A stretch of DNA of 64,000 nucleotides from positions 186,001-250,000 of the forward strand of contig VXAZ01006383.1 of assembly GCA_013399875.1 (NCBI GenBank), written 5' to 3'. The notes beneath the pieces were generated by a model. That model was given only the letters and a program-made list of their open reading frames with translations. It did not search any database and was not told the DNA's origin. This DNA is from Gymnorhina tibicen (Eukaryota > Chordata > Aves > Passeriformes > Artamidae). Shown piece by piece: positions 25,543-37,400 of this stretch; position 1 is the stretch's first letter; every line of letters begins with the position of its first letter. A program made the position numbers and the translations under genes.

Positions 25543-25912
25543 TGCTTTTTTGAGACCTTAACAGCAGCCTTCCGGTACCTAAAGGGGGCCTACAAAAAAA
25601 GCAGGAGAGGGACATTTGACAAGGGCATGGCATGTAGCAATAGGGCAAGGCGAAATGGCTTTGAACTGAAAGAAGGGCAGTTTAGATGAGATATTAGGAA
25701 GAAATTCTTCACTGCAAGAGTGGTGAGGCACTGAAACAGGTTGCCCAGAGAAGTTGTGGATGCCCCATCCCTGGAAGTTTCAAGGCCACAATGTTGGATG
25801 GGGCTTTGAGCAACCTGGTCTAGTGGAATGTAACCACACCCATGGAAGGTGAGATGGAAACTAAATGATCTTTAAGGTCCCCTCCAACTCAAACCATTCT
25901 ATGAGTCTATGA
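25543..25912 (+). mobile_element. CR1 LINE copy D, short 3'-complete copy
   Basis: A classic 5'-truncated CR1 of the 'taaggtcccctccaactc' subtype. It opens in the block 'gcagccttccggtacctaaa', passes through 'ggaagaaattcttcactgc', 'ggttgcccagagaagttgtg' and 'caacctggtctagtgg', and ends with ACCATTCTATGAGTCTATGA. It is better preserved than its neighbours C and E. This suggests it inserted later, possibly into an older CR1. Confidence 0.95.
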
Positions 25913-25967
25913 CTTAATTATATCTGTAACAGGTAAACAAGACTAAGTCCAAACAAGTATGACATTT

Positions 25968-26221
25968 ATTCTCAGCAAGTTTGTGGATGACACCAAACTG
26001 GGGGGAGTAATATGTTGGAGAACATGACTGTCATTCAGAAGGATTTCTACAGGCTGGAAGAATGGGAATGTCCATTCATTCACGAGTGTTGGGGAACTGA
26101 AAAACCACAAAGTCATAGACATGCATGTGCAATGGCAGAACCCCCTGTGCTGGTACAGACGGACTGGCTTGGTAGAACCTCGGCTGAATAGGATCTGTAA
26201 ATCCCGATGGACTGGAGACTA
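25968..26221 (+). mobile_element. CR1 LINE copy E, reverse-transcriptase fragment
   Basis: Codons at 25977-26003 read KFVDDTKLG, the RT catalytic box with both aspartates intact. They are followed by decayed sequence matching the post-catalytic region: 'aggatttctacaggctgga', and a stretch at 26133-26170 that corresponds to the block where related copies encode the NKGKCKV to AEKDLG segment. It ends near 26221 with no 3' terminus. It is flanked on its left by copy D and may be the continuation of copy C, with internal sequence lost. Confidence 0.8.
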
Positions 26222-29200
26222 AGCTTACTTTAGTAGATATTTATTATTTCACTTGACTATTTTACTGTACCACTCTCAATGACTTGAGTCAAGTATGGAA
26301 CCCTAGGTTAATGTTAGAATATGGCATCTTCACCTTTAAAATTAAAGCTCAAACATTCAAAGCCACAAAGTAAAGAAATAGATACATATATTTCACTTAG
26401 AAATTAGGTAAATTTCTTGAGTTTAGTAAAAAACATCAATGGAACTTGGTACAGAAGTTTAAAAGACAGTTTTTAGGACGTGAACAGGGTTCATTACTAT
26501 TTTCCTTTTCTGATCTGAAGTACATTGTCAAAATGACAGTGCTAAGATTTAGAAAACCTTCTGCCTTGAAGGAAGAAAAAGTGTTTTCCTTCTTAACTGG
26601 AAGACTAGTATGAAAAAGATTCAATAAAAAGCATGTGAAACATTCCAGGTGAGCTATGTTTTGGAGATTAAAATTAAACTAAGAAAGGCAAGGACAAAAG
26701 TTTAGTGTTGTGGTGTGTAACACTAATCCACAGATCATTCTCAGAGGAGAATTAACCTTTTTTTTGTTTTTAAGTCTTGTAAAAGGAATTCAACAAAGCA
26801 TCACTAAGCTGTCAAATGAAAATACTAAGTACACAATTTATCCTTTTTATTGATGTTTATCTATGTAGGGCTTTGGTTTTGTTTTCATTCGCTTTTTTTT
26901 TCCTTAGGGAGTGATCCTATACTAATACAATTGCGTGCTTTGTAACAGTGGGAGGCTATGTAAGAAATGAAATGGCAATGACTGAACTCGGAAAAAAATA
27001 GAGGCAGAAGGGAAAAAGAGAGATACTGAAAGATTTTGGAGCTATCTTCTTGCATAGCATAGCACAATGCATATGATGGAAATTACTGGTTTGAACTGGA
27101 TTGCTTTCCTTTTTCTGAGATGGATAGAATTTATTCATTACTATTTTAATTATTTGCAACAGAATGTTTCTTTCATTGGGATTTCTGAACCTTGACTGCA
27201 AAATTCATGGATTTTTATAAAAACTAATTTAATTTGTAATAGAAAAAGATTTTTTAATTAGTTTATTAATTTTGTGTGTGTGTGTGTTTCTTTCTGTAGT
27301 TTCAGTCAATTTAAAGGCACCTTAGGTATTCTATAACATGCAATTTGCTGAGCCTTCTAATTATACTAAGATTTCTTTAATATTAAAACCTTATTACCTT
27401 TATTTATAGATCTGAAGTTTCCATAATATTATATTATGATATTCCAATATCATTATGCTACAGGAAAAGCAAAATACTGTCTTATTCTAGATAGTCCTCA
27501 CAGAAATGGTGAGTAATGGAAAAAAATATTAGACCACCTTCAGAGCTGCAGAAGGTTACTGAAATGCTTGGCTCCATAGCTGCATGTGTTCTGCCATCTG
27601 AGTTAAACAGTACCAGAGAGTAACAGAAACTGTCAGTTGACCTTTCGATTAGACCTAGTCCTATCAAATGTTATGAGAGTAATGAATTGGTATTAAACAA
27701 TGAGCAAAACAAGCAAACAAAATTATTTCATTAAATGGCCTTTTTTTTAAACAGTATTAGCTCAAGAAAGGTATTTTTTTGTTTTTAGCTTGGTTGTGAC
27801 AGAAAAGAAAAACAGAATAATTCCCTCTAAGGGTACCAACTCAGTAAGAACAAAATCACAATGGTTATCTAAATCCAGCAACACTCTTAAAATGGCTTCT
27901 GCATTTTCCTGTGTAGCCCTTCCTCTTCCATCACCCTTACCCCTTCCACCCCAAGAAGGTCTATCAAATGCAGAACAGGAGATCAAAGAACTGAATGCAG
28001 GTCAGGACAGAAGGACACTCTGCTTAAGGATGCTTTTTCTTACAGAACTAGCTGTGTAGTGGACTGTGTACAATGATGGAGGTACCCATATCCTTTATGG
28101 ACGATGTAGGGGTTTCCAGTCCAGAGCCTTTAACTCTTGCAAAAGTCTTTTTTATTACAGAAAAAAATGCTTACTTAACATCCATATGGGCCAGCACCCA
28201 CTTCATTTGGTTATTTTGTTAGCTGTTTTTCTTACAGTATATTCAATCGCCATGGTAATGAATTTTTATGCTGACCTGAGGCTAGCTATTTTTATTGCAG
28301 GGTGTTCCATTCACTCTTTCACCAAGATAGGTACAACTATTCAGCTTTGCTTCACAGTCCCCTAACTCTGAAGCAGAACTGCTCACCTTTTAAAACAAAA
28401 GTCTTTTCCCCTCCAGGTACAATAACAAAATAAATTGATGGTACAGCATATACAAACTTATTTCAGCCTTCAGAGAATTGCTTGCTGCCTTTCATACTAA
28501 GACACATATAAACACGGTAATTCACTCTGATTTTATGAATTGCCTCCTGACTATCATTGGGGAGTGATGGCTAGGCAGTGCTAAATGAAAGCATCTAAAG
28601 CAGGTTGAGAATGACTGCAGTGTGCCTCTGAAGATCGATGAGTTGGCAGGTACTGTTATAAATTACCATCGGGTGCCATTCACAGACGATAAGAGCTTCA
28701 TCCTGCATGACAGCCATTGATCTGATTCAGAACTAAGATGCAACCTTTGATGACACTCCTTGAGGATAAAAGGTTATGCTTCACATTTAGTTATGAATAA
28801 TAAGGTCATGTTTTAATTAAAGTAGTATCTCAGTGGAATATTAGGGCAGTGAAACTGTACAAATTAGTATGACTTGTATAGCAATTGTTGCTGGAAAACA
28901 GCCTAGCACTGAAGATAATAACAGAGAATAACAATGAAATTCCATTAATGAGGCAAATAGCCCATGTCATTAGAAGAAGCTTAACTAGTCAGACCCAAGA
29001 AGAAACAATAGTTTCTGAGTTTATGTTTGACACTAAAGCTGGCAGAACAAGAAAATTTACATTAAGGTAAGAAATACTTAAACTATACACCTATGTTTTG
29101 GTTACAGTAATTTTAATACACTTCAGTTAAAAAATATTTTGTGCAAAACCTAATATTCAAGCTAAAAACAAGCCTGGGACTGACTGTTCATAGAGGTTTT

Positions 29201-30546
29201 TGAGTCTTTTTTTCTGGGAAACTCAAACGACTGTTCACAATTTTCTTTTTTTGGCACAGTCCCAACAACATTCCTGACCAAGGTTTCTGAAAATAAAACT
29301 GGCCATATAACAAACATGTATCCAGAACAGCTATTACATGGACCAAATATTATTCATATGCAGCAAATATTACTTGTAAATATTTGTGGAACTTCTATTA
29401 TACAATATAATAAAATATAATTTATAGATGTGTGTGCTGCTGATCCAGCAAAATACTGAGGCTTGTGCTTAAGTAAATTATCTAACCAATAACAATCTTA
29501 GAAACTGAATTAAGCGATGTAGGGTGGAATACAGATATTATGCAGCCTACTCCATAGTAAATGAATAGCACATGTTCTAAGTCACACTCCAAAAAGCAAT
29601 TTCACTCACCCAAGATTCAGAAATTAACCTCTCATATAGCAAGTGTTGTAAAAGTTCAATCATGGAGATTTATCAAGAAACTACTGATGCTCCCTTGTGC
29701 ATTCTGTCAGCATGGCAAACTTTATTTATTTATTTATTCTGACATACTGCAAAGCATGTACAACCAAGACTTTCTTCACACCCATGGCCGTTGCAGCTTA
29801 TGGTGTCCTCAATCCAATCTAAATGTTCATTTTGCAATTACTCTGCTGTCAAATGATAAGTGAAATATAGAATATATACGCAGTAAGTACTTAATAGCTT
29901 TAAAAATATACTTCCTATCACAGTGTCACCAGTTGCTTGTCAGAATTCATACATTTTAAAATGTTTAGTGCTCAAACTAGCAGAACACATCCAGATCAGA
30001 AACCAGGGATAGTGGCTCTGCAGGAGACCAGCTATGCAAATGCCTTGAAAACATAAATTGCTCTGAAAAGCCTGAAAACACAAGATCAGATTGGGAGGTC
30101 AAGAGATTATGGAAACGAGCTGTCCGCCTCCCATGGTGCACAACAGATTTTCATTTCCCTTGCTTTTCCTAATGTCACTGACCAGCCATAAAGCAAAACT
30201 CACTTACTACAGACAACAATGCTTTTTGCGGGGCTCTTAGTAAGTCTGGGAACTTAGAGAAATACAAAACTTCAAGGCAACTACAGGACCAGACCAGTTA
30301 CTTTGAACTGTCGTTAATTAAACCAAAACTGGGTTTGAAGCTGTTATGAATTTGTTTATAGATGTTTTACAGTCATAAACCACTGCTTTGCAAGGCAGAT
30401 ACAGAGCTTTCTCATGCTGACAAGAAATAAGTGACATTCCATATGAAAAATGTAAATCTACTGAATATTTATTTTGCTTGTGTTCTGTATTGTTATTGAT
30501 ATCAGACTATAGCTAAAATTCCTAAATTAATACAAAGCATGGGCAG
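26222..30546. other. Unique AT-rich DNA, no gene seen
   Basis: No gene or transposon recognised. Small features: a GT run (27272-27287), an imperfect AT-rich hairpin at 27436-27453 (eight-base arms, two-base spacer) and a TTTA run (29721-29738). An octamer motif ATGCAAAT at 30034-30041 lies within a locally less AT-rich block (about 29990-30240). Open frames of up to 100 codons (27790-28059, 28066-28365, 29561-29863) have no recognisable domain. Confidence 0.5.
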
Positions 30547-30568
30547 AGAATCTTCTTCAGAAGATTCT
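30547..30568. repeat. 22-bp near-perfect palindrome, heat-shock-element-like
   Basis: AGAATCTTCT and AGAAGATTCT form 10-base inverted arms around a two-base TC spacer. Each arm contains a GAA-NN-TTC pair, the unit of heat-shock-factor sites. The spacing between the two pairs is four rather than the canonical two, so it is HSE-like rather than a perfect HSE. Function is unproven. Confidence 0.4.
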
Positions 30569-33397
30569 GTCTCCAGAATCATTACCTAAGCTTTTAAATC
30601 ACTATTTGTTTCCAACAATTTTTATGCAAACTTAAGAACACTATTTAGGATAGTGTGGTTCTGATTTTTCTTCCTTTCTGTTTACATGAGGAAATGCACA
30701 TTCCTTGCTTAAATAAAAATAAAAATAGTGTTTAATATGCTTCAAGATATATCCTGGGTACTGACAGTCATATGCTATAGACTTCTGCACTATGAGGAAC
30801 ACAGGGTAACCTTACTTTTAGATCAAGGTCTTTTTTTCCAAAATCTTACCACATAGCAGTACCTTCCAGATTAGAAAAAATATTCAAGGTAATCATGGGT
30901 GTACACAGGGATTTGGTAGAAGAACAAAACACTTACAGTTGAGATAGATACACGTATACATGTTGACATAATGCAAACATCTAATATGGGTGGGAAAATA
31001 AAATTGCACTAAAGAGACTAGTTAGGAATAAAATTCTATTTTCTGGCAGTAGTCCCATTACAAAAGCTTGTTCTTTCTGCTTTTTTTCCTTTTATTTTTT
31101 AATTTAAAAGATTTGCCTGTTTCATACTGGTCTGTCCTTTTTTATGCAAAAGCATGAATCAAAACAAGAACTGTGGTCAGTATTCTTCAAATGAAATCAG
31201 TAAGAATTACATTAATAGCTTTAAGGGATGACATCACGATCAGTACCTGGATGGTATTTGAACTATCAACTGGGTTTTGAAAAATGCTAAGAAATTTCAG
31301 TTTCTAACCCAACATAAATGTGTTGCTTTCAGTGGGGTATGGCAGCATCCTATCAGCAAAGGGTCTTAAGAAGACAGACTATCACAAACATTAAGATAAA
31401 AAAAAAAGTCACATGCAGTAGTTCACCTGTCACCTACAAACTCACAGCCTCTGAAATGTTAGAGGTTTATCTGACAAACAACCTAGATTTGATTCCCAAA
31501 TACTTCATGACAGAAGCTGAAACAGCCATTTTCCAGCAATCCAACAAAACATATAAGGAGGAAGTGGCAACAGATTTCTATGCTGTTGAAAACACTTACA
31601 TAGTGTGTGGAAAAGTAACAGATACCTGACCAGAAAATAAAAAGAAATAAAGTGATATACTAAAACAAAACCCAGAAATTTAAAAAAAAGTCTAATAGCA
31701 TATGCTTTTTCACCTGGAGGCAAAGGAGACTTGATTATGAATTTCCAGGTGCAACAGCACAGTCGCAGTAAATGCCAATACTAATACAAATTTCCTGAGA
31801 GCAAAAGAAGGTGTCTAAAGGTACAGAATATTGTTTGAAGCTCTTCATGGTTACATCTCAGTAGAAGAACACGTGTAGAAACATACTGAAGTTCAAAGGT
31901 CTAAATAATTATCTTCTTTATTAATTAATTCTAAAATTATATTTTACCAATGTCCCTAACGTATGTGTTTCAAGGATATATTACCAATATTGTAATACAT
32001 TCACTTTAGTGCAAATAGTATTTACTCTTTGGTGATTGATTCATTATTACCACATCAAGAAGCCTCTGTCTTCCTTCATCCTTTTGGCAAAAACAATATT
32101 CCATTTTTTTTCTTAGTTAGACACCCTTCAAAGACGTAAGACAGAGTATGATATCAATACATTTATTATGAGGAAAACTGACTTTTTGAAGTACAAAATT
32201 GACCAACAGGATTTGGTAAGAAATATAAAAAGGAATTATAAATCACATCAATGAAAACATTTAAATGCTCCCCTAGATTTACTTACGTATTCACCTTTAT
32301 GCTAGAGTTTAAACTAATGCTATGTTAAATTTTCTTTTGAAATCTAAAGAGTGATATAGACTGAAGACTTCCATCTCCTAAGTTTGTGAAAATGTATTAA
32401 AATTAACGCTACCATTTCATTTCTGCTCCATTTCCCTTTTGAGTTACATACATTTTCCCTTAGTGTGAAGCAGGCAAGATCCATTGTATTGACAGTCATC
32501 TACATTTAGTATGTTAATTAGGAAACCACCTGATCAGTGGATGAGCCAACAAACATTCTTTTACTCCACACATTAGAAGTCTTCTCAAAATGTGTATTTT
32601 ACAGATTTATGTTAAAACCAAAAATTATTTTTAAATTATTTTAAAATCTCAAGGACTATTATTAGGGGATGAGGGAGGGAAGCTTGGGTTTTTTGGTTGT
32701 TTTTTCTCACTAGCATCCAACTACTGATTTCAGTGTTCTGGGTTGATGACTACCGAGACTCTGCTAAGTTTACATTAGGACTATATCCAGCAAAGCACTT
32801 AATATTTAGTTTTGAAATATAACAGGATATCCACTGATCTCACTAAGCTACAAGAATCAATCTAGCAGAATCCAGCTTAAAATACTAGCACATTTTACTT
32901 CCCTTCATTCATCTTATTAGAAAAGTGAGCAAACTATCCCCTGAAAAATATTAAAGACAATGGCACACAAGCTTATCCCCCCACCCCACAGATGCAAATA
33001 ACTGTATACAGACAAGATATCATTTATGCAACCAAATGAAGCTAAGCAGGCAATAACTGAGAACCTGAAACTATTTAAAGACACATTTCTAAATCAATTT
33101 TAAAAACATAACTTGTTGAGTTTTCACCATTTTAGACAGAAATACTATTTTTAACAACTCACAGCTCATTTTTATTTTATTAAACACAAATAATAATTAT
33201 TTATGCACTTCTGTGACTCTTCAAGACACACTGCAACATTGCAGCTGAATAGCTAAAAGACTGTATAATTATTTTACCATAACTACTTGTCAGTGTCAGA
33301 TTTATGCCATGATATTGCACCATCAGGACTCAGTTATGTCTCTTATTTCTATTATATCACAATGAAACACTGAAAAACCAAGCACAGTTTTAAAATT
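30569..33397. other. Unique AT-rich DNA, no gene seen
   Basis: No transposon or gene recognised. The plus-strand frame 31318-31629 (103 codons) contains a lysine run and no recognisable domain. I do not call it. Confidence 0.55.
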
Positions 33398-33402
33398 ACA
33401 GT

Positions 33403-33760
33403 GACTTGTGGTGTCCCTCAGGGGTCTGTACTGGCACAAGTACAGTTTAATGTCTTCATCAATGACATAGACAGCAGGATTGATTGCACCCTCAGCAAGT
33501 CTGCAGAATGACACCAAGCTGTGTGGTGCAGTTGACATGCCCGAGGGATAGGATTTCATCCAGAAGGACTTGGACAAGCTTGAGAAGCAGGCCCATGGGA
33601 ACTTCATGAGGTTCAACAAGGCCAAGTGCAAGGTGTGATACTTGGGTAGGGGCAATTCCAAGAAGAAATACAGGCTGGGCATTGAATGGTTTAAGAGCAG
33701 CTCTGCAAAGAAAGATGGGGATGTTGGTGGATGGAAAGCAGGACATGACCTGGCAATGTG
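33403..33760 (+). pseudogene. CR1 reverse transcriptase remnant in copy F
   Basis: The PQG box and NDIDSRI segment are readable in frame. At the catalytic box (about 33497-33515) an extra A and other changes turn the F-A-D-D-T-K signature into K-S-A-E-stop. The frame is therefore lost at the active site. Further frameshifts follow. The remnant is non-functional. Confidence 0.88.
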
Positions 33761-33923
33761 CACTTGCAGCTGAGAAAACCTACTGTATCCCGGGCTAAAT
33801 CAAAAGTAGCGTGGCCAGCAGGGCAAGGGAGGGGATTGTGCCCCTCTACCCTGCTCTGGTGAGACACCACCTGGAGTGCTGTGTCCAGCTCTGAGGTCCT
33901 CAGAACAAGAAAGACCTGTTGGA

Positions 33924-33955
33924 TCTAGACCAGGTCAGGAAAGACCTGGTCTAGA
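33924..33955 (+). repeat. Perfect 13-bp inverted repeat in CR1 copy F
   Basis: Arms TCTAGACCAGGTC (33924-33936) and GACCTGGTCTAGA (33943-33955) are exact reverse complements around a six-base AGGAAA loop. Other CR1 copies have no palindrome here, only the 'gacctgttgga' to 'gagggccac' block. It therefore probably arose by a local templated inversion or duplication within this copy. Confidence 0.9.
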
Positions 33956-34440
33956 CGAGGGCCACAAAGATCAACAGAAAGCTGGGGTTCCTCTCCTATG
34001 AAGACAGGCTGAGAGAGCTGGGGTAGCTCAGCCTGGCGAAAAGAAGGCTCTGGAGATACCTCATTGCAGTCTTTCAGTGTTAGAAAGAGGCTTATGAGAA
34101 AGAAAGATGGGGACAGACTTTTTTGTACGGACTGTTGCTATAGGACAGGGGATAATGTTTTTAAACTAAAAGATGATAGATTCAGACAGGAAGTAAGGAA
34201 GAAATTTTTTACAGTAAGGGTGGTGAAACACTGGCACAGGTTGCCCAGAATGGTGGCAGATGCCCTATCCTGGAAACATTCAAGGACAAGTTGAATGGGG
34301 CTTTGTGCAACCTGATCATGATGAAGATGTCCCCGGGCTCATCTGTAATTGCAGGGGGCTGTACTAGTTGATATTTAAAGTCTCTTCCAAACTAAACCAT
34401 TCTATGATTCTGTGATCCTATGATTCTATGATCCTATGAT

Positions 34441-37400
34441 TATATTCTTGCTATTTCAACTCCATGTAATTTATTGGCTTTTTTTTTTGTTGTTTTTGGC
34501 CAGAGTGACAGGTCCCTTTTCTTTGCACCAACCTTTTTTCTCAATCATGGATGCAGACACGCTTAATGAAGGTTCTGCGTAAGAAGGTGGAAGTGATGAC
34601 AGTTGCTTGGCTAGTAGGTTCCACTACACTAATTGCAGAAGATGGTCAACCATGTTCTGGTCTGACCCTAGCCCTAGGAGAGGCAAGGAGATACCCCAAA
34701 GGAAACTTACTTGGGATTGAGATAAATGTAATTCTGCCCACAAATGTGAAAGTCTCAAGAGTGGATCACGAGCCTTCAGTGCTCATATCTGAGTTGCAGG
34801 TGGAAATAGTACTGCTCTGAATAATTTACAGTGAACAAGTCATAAATTGCAAACCCAGGAAAATGTGAAGAATGCATTTCTCCATTATCCTCAGGCACTG
34901 GCTCTTGGTATGATTTTACATATGCTGCTTGTTATGATGATATTGATTACTAAGTCAACAGAAGCGCTCACAAGGGAGTGCAGATCTCTTTACTACTGCT
35001 CTGTAATATTAAAATATCATTACTGAGACACCAACTTTTTGTTCTGCTGTGATGTTATTCTCTGATGGTTGCTTCCTGAACTGAAATTTGAAACTGTCAC
35101 CCGCAGATTTGTAGAAGTGATTTGACTTCACTTATAAGGAAAGTGAAATTAAATATTCATCCCTGGACTGCATTTCAGGTTCAAACTGACTGAAGTTCCT
35201 CCAGGCAAAATGTACTTAAGTCGCAGAAGATTTTTTTTTAGTTTTAAAAATTCAGAGTGTCTATTTATCAGAGCTGGACAGTCAAATAATCATTTACCTG
35301 GAACTTCTGTACACAGATATTCTTTTCCCTGCTTTCCAGCATGGTTTTAATTATTATGGCTAGGTAAGCTACTTCCTAACATGGATTAATTTTAGTACAC
35401 TGAACATCCAGATTGAACTCTTCAAAATGTAGCTGTTCAGATCAAATAACAAAAAGTGGTGGAAGAGTTTAATTTTGGACCATCCGAACTTTCCTATATT
35501 GGTGAGCATTACTGCAGGTAGCAGCCTTTGAAATTAAGGTATGCAATTACAGTAATGACAAAAGTCCAGTTAAATCTTTAAATGGATGTAATGTCTTGAG
35601 ACTTAGCTTCCAATTTACAGATTCACTTCAGGGTTTACCCACTCTGGAACCAAAACAGTCTGAGCAAATAAAGATAAAATACTATAGTCCCCCTGTAGAC
35701 GAGATTTCCTCTGAATACCAAAAGCAATAAAATTCACCGATCCAAAACATAGGAGCAAAGGATTCTTCCTCACAAGGGAAATTCTTTTTTTGGGCAGACA
35801 AATTTATTGAAAATGGCCTGCAGACTTGAAAATTGGTTCCTTTAAAGAGCTCAATTGGAAAAAACAGTATTTTATTTAGAATTTTCTTGTTTTATTCTCA
35901 CAGTTCTCGCTCTAACACTGGGAATATAGCATGGAATTTGGTCATTTCAAATGCCGTATTAATAAATTCTACTCAGATATACATTATGTTCAGAAGTGTC
36001 CCGAAGCCATATATACTCTCACTGCAAAGAGTGAGCCAGATACTGCAGGAACCAACACAGGCAAAGCCATCAAGAGACTTCGTCAACTCTAAGTTCCACA
36101 CAGACTCATGCTACCTAGGCAGCAGAACAGAGGGGAGGCAGAAGGATTCGGGAAAACATTTAGTTCGTGGTTGTCTTCCCATGACTGCTGTCAAATGGTG
36201 CTGAGAAATATATGACAATATTTAATATCTTCCGTCCTTTAGCTAGTATCATCATTTAGTCAAAATAATAATAAGCAAAAACAAGTTTTACAGAATCACA
36301 AAATCTTTTAAAAAATATACGTGACACAAAGAGCAGGTATATATATTTAGCTATTCATATCTTTTTCTAAAAAAATTACAGCCATCCAAGATACTCAACT
36401 CTATATATGTAGAAGGGTTTTTCCTTTTAAAATTCATTAGTACAGAGTTTCTTTCTCTCTGCGTAAGATGACTTTGTGATAAAGACACTTCTGGACACAT
36501 TTTGTGGGGCTCCTCCTAGCTTTAATACAGCTGATGTGCTAAGGTTGAGGTGGAGCATAAAATAATTGCCATTATGAAGACAGTAGAAGTGGAAGCCCAT
36601 TTTTGGAAAAATAAGCAAAATATATGACAAATATTAAAGGATAAGGACAGTACTGGAATGAGAATCACTGCTTACAATGGACAGTTGGTGCTGTTAGTTA
36701 GTCCTGGCCCCTTTAGCTCTGGAGTAAAACTCCAACTTTCAATTAAAAAAATAAAAGTCAAGTACACACCAGCAAATACCCAGATTCAAGCACAAATTCT
36801 AACCCTTGTTTTAGAACTTCTGACTTAGGCCGTGAGAGATTTATTCTAGTAATAAAATGTGGGGTTTCAGTTTCTCCTGTCTGGTCAAGAAGACTAAGCA
36901 TTGAAACCTAGTCTAGGAGTCTTTGGGTTAACGTTTCATATATAAAGAAATTTTGTTTCATTTTTTAATGAAGGACTCAGTATGATTACATGGCTTTAAT
37001 TTGCAGGTAGAAGTTCAACCCAATGAGACAGCCTAATCAGCAAGACTTTTCTTCTAGTTTGCATTCCCATTTTTACAGGAATTTCCAACTTCTATTAAAT
37101 TAATGTTCTGCTTTGTCTTTGATCCATGTTGTACACACAACTTCTGCTTTTCTAAGATTTTAAACTTTCAGACAAGCTCTTGTGTTTAAATTTATGACAC
37201 CCATGCTTATCTTCTTTGTATGATGTAACAGTATGTCTCTCCCTAGGCTTTTCATCTATATCAAAGACGGTCTTGGCCTCATGCTTTTCCTCCTAGTACA
37301 AAATACTGTGCAGGGAAATTACTTCTAGATTAAATTTTGTTTCTGTCTAAGCAGGTGTCAGAACCAAATTATGAAAGTACCAACTCAAATTACTAATTGC

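Larger units (their letters stand above)
33398..34440 (+). mobile_element. CR1 LINE copy F, 5'-truncated with 3' end
   Basis: This plus-strand CR1 starts inside the RT and runs to the 3' terminus. It opens with codons for SGVPQGSVL (PQG motif intact) and [16 protein letters not shown]. It then passes through the post-catalytic region, the 'gacaggctgagagagctgg' block, the 3' untranslated region, and a terminal run of ATTCTATG-like repeats (about 34399-34440: CCATTCTATGATTCTGTG and so on). Four or five imperfect octamer-like units are present at the end. The minus-strand open frames at 33323-33763 are antisense shadows. A perfect hairpin lies inside it. Confidence 0.95.

Noticed and set aside
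33323..33763. 146-codon and 84-codon minus-strand frames
   Set aside because: They are antisense readings of CR1 copy F, whose real coding sense is the plus strand.
34551..34820. 89-codon frame right after CR1 copy F
   Set aside because: No family resemblance, no splice context and no relation to CR1. Length is within chance expectation.
35833..36204. 123-codon plus-strand frame
   Set aside because: No recognisable domain and mixed low-information composition. Not supportable as a gene.
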